In this document: positions 1 to 7,461 of the stretch, piece after piece
Position numbering within the stretch: position 1 is the first letter of the stretch
Layout of the letters: every line of letters begins with the position of its first letter
NCBI GenBank assembly: GCA_946415705.1
Contig: CAMKTN010000020.1
Span: 1 to 40,861, forward strand
Origin: an uncultured Prevotellaceae bacterium
GTDB lineage: Bacteria > Bacteroidota > Bacteroidia > Bacteroidales > Bacteroidaceae
Length of the DNA: 40,861 nt
Direction of reading: 5' to 3'
Position numbers and translations under genes: made by a program
Notes under the pieces: generated by a model
The model's input: the letters and a program-made list of their open reading frames with translations, nothing else
What the model was told of the DNA's origin: nothing
Databases searched by the model: none

Positions 1-52
1 CGCTTGCGCCGATGGTACTGCACACCCGTGGGAGAGTAGGTAGCCGCCACTT
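1..52 (+). rRNA. rrf: 5S ribosomal RNA, 3' end (partial)
   Basis: The first ~50 bases match the conserved 3' part of bacterial 5S rRNA: GCGCCGATGGTACTGC, then GTGGGAGAGTAGGT and GCCGCCA. The 5' two-thirds lies outside the window. A strong intrinsic terminator follows directly, so this is the end of an rRNA operon. The exact mature 3' end is estimated to within a few bases. Confidence 0.93.
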
Positions 53-60
53 TTACGAGA

Positions 61-99
61 AGCCCCGAGCACAGCGATGTGCCCGGGGCTTTCTTCTTA
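61..99 (+). terminator. Intrinsic terminator of the rRNA operon
   Basis: Arms AGCCCCG/CGGGGCT, extended inward by GCAC/GTGC, are followed by TTTCTTCTT. It lies 9 nt after the end of the 5S rRNA. Confidence 0.92.
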
Positions 100-142
100 T
101 GCGGCTACTTGCTCTCCCCACGGGGCTGAGTGCGATGAGGGA

Positions 143-170
143 CTACAGTGTCTGCGCGCAGACACTGTAG
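143..170. repeat. 28-bp perfect palindrome
   Basis: CTACAGTGTCTGCG at 143-156 is followed without a loop by its exact reverse complement at 157-170. A degenerate second copy (GAGGGACTAGTAGTGTCTGCGC, then GGACAC) lies at 181-210. The block sits between the rRNA terminator and the convergent end of the gene at 253. A fragment GCGCGCAGACATTG recurs near 22797. It may be a palindromic repeat or a protein-binding site; neither can be decided from sequence. Confidence 0.75.
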
Positions 171-252
171 AGGGTAAGGCGAGGGACTAGTAGTGTCTGC
201 GCATGGACACCTATAATGCCCTCCCCGACTACGCTGTAGCCCGAGGGTTTTC

Positions 253-876
253 TTATTGGATAGAGCTAAACATGTTCTTATATGCTTCTACTTTCTTGTC
301 AAAGACTAAAGGGTAGGCACGTGATGATGAGGGTAGGCGATAGAGGACAAGGTTGGCATTGTCCGAGTTTTTCAGAGGTAGAATGACTGAAGAATTTACT
401 TTCGGAATTTCTGTTATACCGAGTGCGGCACAGATGGTCTCTGTAGCTTTTTCGCCTGTTGTTACGATAGCTCTACAATGTGGTAGTTGCTGTAGGAGCA
501 TGTGAATATCTGTTGGCTCCACCACTTCTAAGTATTTGTCGGAAGCATTGTCCTGCAATCGTCGAATGGCAGTCGATGTATCAAAGAATGCAAGGCCATG
601 GGTTGTGCAAAAATCAACGATCTCATCGATTAGGAACCGCTTCGCAGTAAGGTCAACGAAATGGTTACGGTCATCAAAAAACACTTGCCCAATCAAGCGC
701 CAGAAGTCATTGATGTAATTCGGATAGAAGAAATCCATGCACCACCGCTTGCGCTGGGGTGGGAAGCTGCCCAAAAACAATACGGATGCGTTTTCGGGCA
801 GGAATGGCCGCAGGGGATGGTACTCCACACCATCCTTGCTTCGCTCTATGTTCTCTATGTCAAGATAGGAATGCAT
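253..876 (-). CDS. Uracil-DNA glycosylase superfamily protein
   Basis: A 207-aa cytosolic protein. The N-terminal half has VLFLGSFPP followed by RKRWCMDFFYPNYINDFW, which corresponds to the water-activating loop of the uracil-DNA glycosylase fold. Near the C-terminus LYRLPSSSRAYP fits the position of the DNA-intercalating motif 2. This is the short Bacteroidetes type of the superfamily, expected to excise damaged or mismatched bases, but substrate cannot be read from sequence. The ATG lies 12 nt after the cysQ stop, so the two are probably co-transcribed. Family call is good; exact glycosylase class is not assigned. Confidence 0.72.
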   Translation of the reverse strand: MHSYLDIENIERSKDGVEYHPLRPFLPENASVLFLGSFPPQRKRWCMDFFYPNYINDFWRLIGQVFFDDRNHFVDLTAKRFLIDEIVDFCTTHGLAFFDTSTAIRRLQDNASDKYLEVVEPTDIHMLLQQLPHCRAIVTTGEKATETICAALGITEIPKVNSSVILPLKNSDNANLVLYRLPSSSRAYPLVFDKKVEAYKNMFSSIQ

Positions 877-888
877 GCACTTTTGTGT

Positions 889-1662
<774 letters not shown>

Positions 1663-1676
1663 TATTGAGAGGTGTT

Positions 1677-1804
1677 AGGCCCTCGGGAGAACCCTCGGGA
1701 ACGGTAATAGGCCTTCGGGAGAACCCTCAGGAACGGTAATAGGCCTTCGGGAGAACCCTCGGGAACGGTAATAGACCTTCGGGAGAACCCTCGGGAACGG
1801 TAAT
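1677..1804. repeat. Four 32-bp tandem repeats (PEGSP-type)
   Basis: Four head-to-tail units of 32 bp (1677-1708, 1709-1740, 1741-1772, 1773-1804) differ at only a few positions. Read on the minus strand, each has ACCGTTCCCGAGGGTTCTCC, the DNA that codes for TVPEGS in the DUF349 protein and TopB. Because 32 is not divisible by 3, the array is not one long ORF. It fills nearly the whole 141-nt gap between the DUF349 stop codon, which it touches, and the cysQ start. Confidence 0.93.
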
Positions 1805-3756
1805 TAGTTGTCAGCGGGAGCGGTTCCGTCGGCATCGGGAGCTGCCTTGGGAGCACGCATCTCGGCCTCTACGGCCTTGATCTTCTGGCTGAGGAGGTCC
1901 ACTTCCTCACGCAGCTTTTCGACCTTGTGGTTCATCTCTGCCACGAGGCTGTTACCACTCTTGCTGGTGGCATTGAGGAAGTTGAGGTTGTTCTCATAGG
2001 TCTGCACCTCGGCTTTACGGGCCTCAAAAATGCGCATGAGACGTTCGCGCTCACGGCTGAGTGTGCTCTCACCCTTGGCGACAGCCTGGCGCACGCTCTT
2101 CTGGAAGCCTTCGAGGCGGCGGCGTGCCTGACTGGCGCCGAACTGTTTGTAGAGCTCGTCAGCCACAGCACGGTATTCCTTATAGAGCTTGTCCTTGTCG
2201 CGGAAAGGCACATGGCCAATCTCGTTCCATTGAGCCTGTAGCTCTTTGACCTTTTCAATGGTGGCGTTGGCTGTATCAGCGGCCAGCTCCTTAAGCTGTT
2301 CGATGACCGCTTTCTTAGCCTCCATATTGGCCGTCTCCTCGGCGCGCTGATCAGCACCAGCAGCGTTCTTCGCTTCGAAGAACTGGTCACAAGCCTCGGT
2401 GAAGCGCTTCCACAGTTGCTCGCTGTATTTACGGGGCACAGGTCCTACTTCTTTCCAACGTTTCTGTAGGTCGATGAGCTTCTTGGCAGTCTTGCTCCAT
2501 TCAGTGCTGTCTTTCAGCGCCTCAGCCTCCTCGGCCAGCTTGCGCTTAGCCTCGAGATTCTCGTTTTGCTCGTCTTTGATACTGCGGAAGTATTCTGCTT
2601 TTGCCGTGAAGAAGCGATCGCATGCCGAACGGAAGCGGTCGAAGATGACGTTGTTCTGTTTGTGGCCTGCGAAGCCAATCTCTTTCCACTGCGCCTGTAG
2701 TTCGATGACCTCCTTGGTCTTCTCCTCCCAGGCGGCGAAGGTGGTGAGTTCTTCGGTTTGGATGCCTTCCACCTGCTCACAAAGGGCTGTCTTCTGTTGT
2801 AGGCTCTCGTCCTCGCGCGCCTTGATGGCCTCGAAGTGTTCCTGGTGGCGCTTGTTGATGACAGTGCTTGCAGCCTTGAAGCGGTTCCAGACATCGTCGC
2901 GCAGCTCCTTGGCCACGGGACCTATCTCCTTGTATTCGGCGTGCAGGGCCTGCAGCTTGTTGAAAGCAGCGATGATATCCTCTTCATCCACAAGTTTCTC
3001 AGCCAGTTCTATCAGGCGCTCCTTGGCGGTGAGGTTCTTCTTGAAGTCATATTCGCGGGCTTCGCTGTTCAACTTCAGGAGGTCGTAGAACTGTTCCACA
3101 TAGAGTTGGTAGTTCTTCCACACTTCGGTAGCACGTTCTGCGGGTACGGCGCCCGTCTCCTTCCAAGCGGCCTGCAACTGTTTGAACTCATCGAAGTGGG
3201 CGTTGGCCTCCTCGGGTGAGGTGGCGAGCTCCTTGATGCGTTCGATGATGTCGAGCTTACGGCTGAGGTTGGCAGCCTTTAGCTTCTCGGCCTCCTCGGC
3301 GAGTTGTGCGCGACGCTGGCGGATGGAGGCCATGATGGCCTTGAAGTTCTCCTCGGCGCCATCCACTTCAGCGCGCCAGTCTTCGGGCTGTCCGCCAGCT
3401 TCGATAAAGGCGTTGCGGGCAGCCATCTGTGCGGCCTTGTGTAGTTTATAGAAAGCTTGTTTGAGCAGGTCTAGTTCGCTGCGGTCACCACCGTTATCCT
3501 CGGTTTGAATCTCGCGGAGGCGGTCCACTACCTGCTCTTTGGTCTCATAGATGGGGTGAGCGGGTTGGGAGTCCTCGGGGGTGCCCTCGGGGGAGCCCTC
3601 GGGAACGGTAACGGGGGAACCCTCGGGAACGGAAATGTTTTCTTCTACGGCTGGCGTCTCGGTTTGGGGTTCTGCTTCTGCGACGGGCGCCTGCGTTGCT
3701 TGTACTTCTGCGGCTTCCACTTCAGGGGTCGGCTGCAGTTCGTTGGTTTCAGTCAT
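1804..3756 (-). CDS. DUF349 repeat protein
   Basis: A 650-aa, highly charged, mostly helical cytosolic protein. Five DUF349 repeats can be seen, each with an L.A.WKEIGPVP-like core: near residues 192 (LQAAWKETGAVP), 268 (LHAEYKEIGPV), 352 (LQAQWKEIGFAG), 428 (LQKRWKEVGPVP) and 505 (LQAQWNEIGHVP). The C-terminal ~100 residues look like coiled coil. The first ~65 residues are Pro/Glu/Thr-rich and low complexity and include the repeat-derived stretch SVPEGSPVTVPEGSPEG (42-58). DUF349 proteins are common in Bacteroidetes; I know no firm biochemical role. It is probably first in a run with cysQ and the glycosylase gene. Confidence 0.9.
   Translation of the reverse strand: MTETNELQPTPEVEAAEVQATQAPVAEAEPQTETPAVEENISVPEGSPVTVPEGSPEGTPEDSQPAHPIYETKEQVVDRLREIQTEDNGGDRSELDLLKQAFYKLHKAAQMAARNAFIEAGGQPEDWRAEVDGAEENFKAIMASIRQRRAQLAEEAEKLKAANLSRKLDIIERIKELATSPEEANAHFDEFKQLQAAWKETGAVPAERATEVWKNYQLYVEQFYDLLKLNSEAREYDFKKNLTAKERLIELAEKLVDEEDIIAAFNKLQALHAEYKEIGPVAKELRDDVWNRFKAASTVINKRHQEHFEAIKAREDESLQQKTALCEQVEGIQTEELTTFAAWEEKTKEVIELQAQWKEIGFAGHKQNNVIFDRFRSACDRFFTAKAEYFRSIKDEQNENLEAKRKLAEEAEALKDSTEWSKTAKKLIDLQKRWKEVGPVPRKYSEQLWKRFTEACDQFFEAKNAAGADQRAEETANMEAKKAVIEQLKELAADTANATIEKVKELQAQWNEIGHVPFRDKDKLYKEYRAVADELYKQFGASQARRRLEGFQKSVRQAVAKGESTLSRERERLMRIFEARKAEVQTYENNLNFLNATSKSGNSLVAEMNHKVEKLREEVDLLSQKIKAVEAEMRAPKAAPDADGTAPADN
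3577..3636 (-). repeat. PEGSP coding repeat in the DUF349 gene
   Basis: It encodes residues 41-60 with two VPEGSP units spaced 24 bp apart plus a degenerate third (EGTPED). The DNA core CCCTCGGGAACGGTAA is shared with the array at 1677-1804 and with topB 7962-8017. Confidence 0.88.
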
Positions 3757-3841
3757 TGTGCTTACAATTTAGTAGCTAAAAAGGTTCATAAATGCCGAAA
3801 AGGCTTGCAAATAAACGCAAAATAATTGAGATTAGAAGCAA

Positions 3842-3886
3842 GAAAGACGAAAAAAGTGGCTCAATGTGCCTCATTTTTCGTCTTTC
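3842..3886 (-). terminator. Probable terminator of corA
   Basis: A 13-bp perfect stem, GAAAGACGAAAAA (3842-3854) with TTTTTCGTCTTTC (3874-3886), encloses a smaller GGC/GCC stem. It lies 17 nt past the corA stop. The A/T-rich arms give a U-tract in either direction, so it may also insulate the DUF349 promoter region. Confidence 0.7.
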
Positions 3887-3903
3887 TCGTGTTTCTCTTA
3901 CTC

Positions 3904-4830
3904 CTATAGCCAGGACTTGCGCTTGGCGTACCACCAGAAGAGGGCGGTTAGCACGATGGAAAGGATGATGGCCAGGAAAAAGCCCAAGGGGCTCGCCTCC
4001 ATGCCATTTCGCAGGTTCATGCCAAAGAGGCTGGCCACCAATGTGGGCACCATCAGGAACATGGAGATGATGGTCAGCGTCTTCATCACCGTGGACATAT
4101 TGTTATTAATAATGTTCGCGTAGGTGTCCATGGTGGATTCCAAGATGTTGGAGTAGATGCCAGTCGTCTCGCGTGCCTGATTCATCTCGATGCTCACGTC
4201 CTCGATGAGGTCGGCATCCAGTTCATCGACGGGCAGTTTGAACTTCAGCTTCGACAGCAGTGTTTCGTTGCCGCGGATGGAGGTGGCGAAGTATGTCAGC
4301 GAGTCTTGTAAGCGTGAGAGGGCTATCAGGTCGGCGTTGTCCACCTTGCGGTCCAGGTGCTGCTTCGCACCTTCGATGCGGGCGTTGATTTGTTTCAGCC
4401 GTTTCAGGAACCATACGGCAGTGCTGAGGAAGAGTCGGAACACCATATCCACAGAGTCCGTGAAGCCTACGCCGCGTTTCTGCTGGTAGGTGACGAAGTC
4501 AATCATCAGGTTCGTCTCAAAGTAGCACACGGTGATGCACACCTCCCCTTTGAGGATGATGCCGAGAGGGATGGTGGTGTAGGGTGTGCGTGACTTTACC
4601 TCCTTGACATAAGGGATGCGTAGGATGATGAGAATCCAACCGTCATCATAATCGTAACGGGCACGCTCTTCCGTATCGGCGATGTCGTCGAGGAAGTAGT
4701 CGGGGATGCCGAGTTCGTTTTGCAGGTAGTGAGAGTCATCAGCCGTGGGGCACGTCACTTGCACCCAGCAATTCGGCTGCCATTGGTCCAGCGTATGCAG
4801 ACCATGAGTTGTGTTCCAGAATGTTCGCAT
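3904..4830 (-). CDS. corA: CorA-family magnesium/cobalt transporter
   Basis: A 308-aa inner-membrane channel of the CorA/MIT family, expected to work as a pentamer. The cytoplasmic domain (1-~240) is acidic and ends in a long helix. Two membrane segments follow: MKTLTIISMFLMVPTLVASLF ends in the signature GMN (G270-M271-N272), and FFLAIILSIVLTALFWWY is near the C-terminus, followed by the basic tail AKRKSWL. Length and layout are normal. It appears to be a single-gene unit with its own -7 box at 4981-4988 and a hairpin after the stop. Mg2+ is the most likely substrate; Co2+ or Ni2+ are also possible in this family. Confidence 0.95.
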   Translation of the reverse strand: MRTFWNTTHGLHTLDQWQPNCWVQVTCPTADDSHYLQNELGIPDYFLDDIADTEERARYDYDDGWILIILRIPYVKEVKSRTPYTTIPLGIILKGEVCITVCYFETNLMIDFVTYQQKRGVGFTDSVDMVFRLFLSTAVWFLKRLKQINARIEGAKQHLDRKVDNADLIALSRLQDSLTYFATSIRGNETLLSKLKFKLPVDELDADLIEDVSIEMNQARETTGIYSNILESTMDTYANIINNNMSTVMKTLTIISMFLMVPTLVASLFGMNLRNGMEASPLGFFLAIILSIVLTALFWWYAKRKSWL

Positions 4831-4980
4831 CGTCAGGATTTCGTTTAGCGTTTAACGTTTACCGTTGAGATAAGCTTCGGGCCTGAAGCCCGCCATGCGA
4901 ATGCGAACTCCGGTCCTCAATTCATGTTGTTACGTTGGTGATAATCGTCCATTTTCTGTTGAAAGAATGGTTAAGCGCGG

Positions 4981-4988
4981 CAAAAGTA
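4981..4988 (-). promoter_or_regulatory. Candidate -7 box for corA
   Basis: The minus strand reads TACTTTTG, matching the Bacteroidetes -7 consensus TAnnTTTG. A CAAA (TTTG on the minus strand) lies at 5012-5015, but the spacing of 23 nt is longer than ideal. The resulting leader of ~145 nt (4831-4975) has a small hairpin CGGGC/GCCCG near 4879 and TTTAACGTTTA-like repeats. Confidence 0.45.
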
Positions 4989-5050
4989 GTGTTTTTTTGC
5001 CGAACCGCGCACAAAAAGGTGAATTTTTTTCGTTGAGAGGAATAAAAAAG

Positions 5051-7408
5051 CTATTTCTCCTTGGTCTCTTCAGAACTTTCAGGCTTGGTCGCTTCCTTGG
5101 AGCGTACAGCATCGAAGAGGCCGTAGGTAGTGCGGAGGACGCGGAACTCGGTGCGCCGGTTGAGGGCGTTGCAAGGCTCGCGTTGTTCCTCGGGTAGTGT
5201 GAGGATGAATGCTTCGGTGAGGGTGTCGCCTTCGTGCAGGAAGGGGTACTGCTCTGCAATGCGTCGCTTCACGACCTTCGGACGGCTCTCGCCATAGCCC
5301 TTAGGCGTAAGGCGGTCGGCAGCAATGCCGTGAGCGATGAGGTAGTTGACGACGCTCTCAGCGCGCCGCTGCGAGAGGCGTTCGTTGTACTGGTCGTTGC
5401 CGCGGTAGTCGCAATGGGCGCTGAGCTCGATGGTCACATTGGGATTGTTGTTGAGGAGTGCGACGAGGCTGTCGAGGGCTGCGGTGCTGTTCTCTGTGAG
5501 AGCCGCGCTGTCAAACTCATAGAAGACGTTGCGCACCAGCACAGGGGCAGTGATAGAAGCCAGAGGGAACTGAAGCACGTACTCGCGGCTGACGCTGGAG
5601 GTGTCGATGGAGAGTTGTTCGACATGGTTGAGATACCCCTTGCATGTACCCAGGAAAATGTATTCCACGCGGGGTTGGATGACAGCGGTGAAGGAACCGT
5701 CGCCGCGCACGCTTAACTTCTGATTGGTGCCATCATTGCCAATCATATAGACGAGTCCGGCCGGTAGTTCGTAGCCGTCCTTCTCATACACCCATCCCTT
5801 GACGGTCTGGAGCACCTCGGGACATTCGAAACTCATGAGATGATCCCAGCCGCGTGCATCGCCGCGATTCGTGCTGAAGAAGCCGCGGTTGTGGATGCCT
5901 GCGAAGGTCATGCCGAAGTCATCGCCTGCGGAGTTCATGGGGAATCCCATGTTTTTGACCTTCCAGATATGGGTTGCGGTGTCTTGTTGAGCCATGAACA
6001 AATCCAACCCGCCCATGCCGGGGTGTCCATCGCTGGAGAAATAGAGGTCACCGTTAAAGCGGAAGGTGGGGAACATTTCATCGCCGGGGGTATTGATGGG
6101 AGCGCCCAGGTTCTCGGCACCTCCGATGATGTTGCTGCCACTAATGGCGATGCGCCAGATATCCTTCCCGCCGTGTCCACCGGGCATATCGCTCACGAAA
6201 TAGAGCCATTCTCCATCAGGCGAAATGGCGGGATGGGCGAAGCATGAGAGCGTGTCTTTGCTAATCTTCACCAATTGCGGCTTCGACCATGAGGCATCGC
6301 TACGGTTGGAGGTGTAGATCTGGGCGTAGCGGGGGTAGTCGGGGTCGGCAGCACAGTAGGTGAGGTACATGGCTTTACCATCGGGCGTGAAGCAACAGGC
6401 ACCTTCATCGAGCGGTGTGTTGAGGTCGCCCTCGACTTTTTCTGGAGCGCTCCATTTGCCTTTGTCGTCTTTCTTAGACCAGAAGATGTCGGCGTACTTC
6501 GTGCCGGTGATGCCCGAGAGATCATCGCCGGTGGCCTGCGGACGAGTGGAGGTCCAATAAAGCTGGTCCCAATCGTCGCCGAATAGGGCAGGGGAGAAGT
6601 CTGAACGGCGCGAGTTCAGCGATGGCTCTTTTTTGACGGTGTGGAGCGTGGGTTTCTGCTTCATTACCGCAGCTTGGCGCGAACCGATGAGACCGTTCAT
6701 GGCCAGCGTGTCGTTCTGGGGTGTGCAGATGGTCGGATATAGAGCGTATAGCGTTTTACTGTCCTCAAGATAGCGCTCATAGTTCTTGATGGCATTCTTG
6801 TAGTCTCCGCTCTTCTGTTGGAGGCGGGCCAACAGCAGGGTGGATTCGAGGATGGTAGCTTCGGCGAGGCTGTCCTCGGGGGAAAGCTGAGTGTCGAGAT
6901 CGGAGACTTGTGAGATGCTGTTGTCCTGCGCTTTGCGCGATCTCTTGCTGGCGCTGCGGGCTTCTTGAGCGGGCTCTTTCTTGGCAGTGGCCTTCTTTGT
7001 CTTCTTCTCTTTGGCAGCGGCTTCTGCAGCTTTCTTGCGGTCGGCCATCGCCTTCTCGGTGTAGCGGATGCCATTCTGGTAGGAACCGATGGCTTTGGCG
7101 GTATAGTTAATCTTGCGATAGCAGTCGGCCATCTTGATAGCGCGTTCACCACGTTTGTCGCGCAGCTTCGTAGGCGTCTTACTGTAGGCCGCCTTGTATT
7201 CGGCGGCGGCATCATAATACTCGCCGAGCGCATAGTATTGATCCCCCTTCTTCATGCTGCTTTCAGCGTTGCAGGAAGAAAGTAGGATTGAAAGATTGAA
7301 AAATTGAGAAATGGAAAGGGCGAGAAAAAGGAAATGAGACCTATAGGCCTTATGGGTCTTATGGGTCTTATGGGTCTTATGGGCTTTATGGGCAAAAGTA
7401 CCTTTCAA
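5051..7408 (-). CDS. OmpA-family lipoprotein with TPR and PD40 domains (PorE-like)
   Basis: An outer-membrane lipoprotein, 785 aa from a TTG at 7408. The first ATG lies after the lipobox (LLSSC, Cys ~47), so a non-ATG start is needed to keep the signal peptide. Domain order: charged HKTHKTHKTHK stretch and hydrophobic core (1-46), TPR-like helices (~50-200) followed by a basic/charged region, PD40/WD40-like beta-propeller (~263-525, with SPDGEWLYFVSD and SSDGHPGMGGLDLF), carboxypeptidase-regulatory-like domain (~529-603), OmpA peptidoglycan-binding domain (~626-761, with NDQYNERLSQRRAESV). This matches the known order of PorE of the type IX secretion system, which fits the sorting-type tails on the two giant proteins, but paralogues with this architecture exist. 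It lies 53 nt after topB and may be read from its promoter. Confidence 0.8.
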   Translation of the reverse strand: MKGTFAHKAHKTHKTHKTHKAYRSHFLFLALSISQFFNLSILLSSCNAESSMKKGDQYYALGEYYDAAAEYKAAYSKTPTKLRDKRGERAIKMADCYRKINYTAKAIGSYQNGIRYTEKAMADRKKAAEAAAKEKKTKKATAKKEPAQEARSASKRSRKAQDNSISQVSDLDTQLSPEDSLAEATILESTLLLARLQQKSGDYKNAIKNYERYLEDSKTLYALYPTICTPQNDTLAMNGLIGSRQAAVMKQKPTLHTVKKEPSLNSRRSDFSPALFGDDWDQLYWTSTRPQATGDDLSGITGTKYADIFWSKKDDKGKWSAPEKVEGDLNTPLDEGACCFTPDGKAMYLTYCAADPDYPRYAQIYTSNRSDASWSKPQLVKISKDTLSCFAHPAISPDGEWLYFVSDMPGGHGGKDIWRIAISGSNIIGGAENLGAPINTPGDEMFPTFRFNGDLYFSSDGHPGMGGLDLFMAQQDTATHIWKVKNMGFPMNSAGDDFGMTFAGIHNRGFFSTNRGDARGWDHLMSFECPEVLQTVKGWVYEKDGYELPAGLVYMIGNDGTNQKLSVRGDGSFTAVIQPRVEYIFLGTCKGYLNHVEQLSIDTSSVSREYVLQFPLASITAPVLVRNVFYEFDSAALTENSTAALDSLVALLNNNPNVTIELSAHCDYRGNDQYNERLSQRRAESVVNYLIAHGIAADRLTPKGYGESRPKVVKRRIAEQYPFLHEGDTLTEAFILTLPEEQREPCNALNRRTEFRVLRTTYGLFDAVRSKEATKPESSEETKEK
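7338..7393 (-). repeat. 9-bp tandem repeat at the start of the lipoprotein gene
   Basis: The unit TTATGGGTC (plus strand) is repeated about five times with variants. On the coding strand it reads CATAAGACC, giving HKT in frame. It supplies the positively charged n-region of the predicted signal peptide. Confidence 0.88.
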
Positions 7409-7461
7409 CTTTTCAATTTCTCAATCTTTCAATCTTCTATATAACGTGCGAACCTCTTTAT

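Noticed and set aside
1677..1804. CRISPR-like array
   Set aside because: The units are directly adjacent with no unique spacers, and no cas gene is near. The same applies to the 22-bp array at 22581-22690 and the AT-rich arrays.
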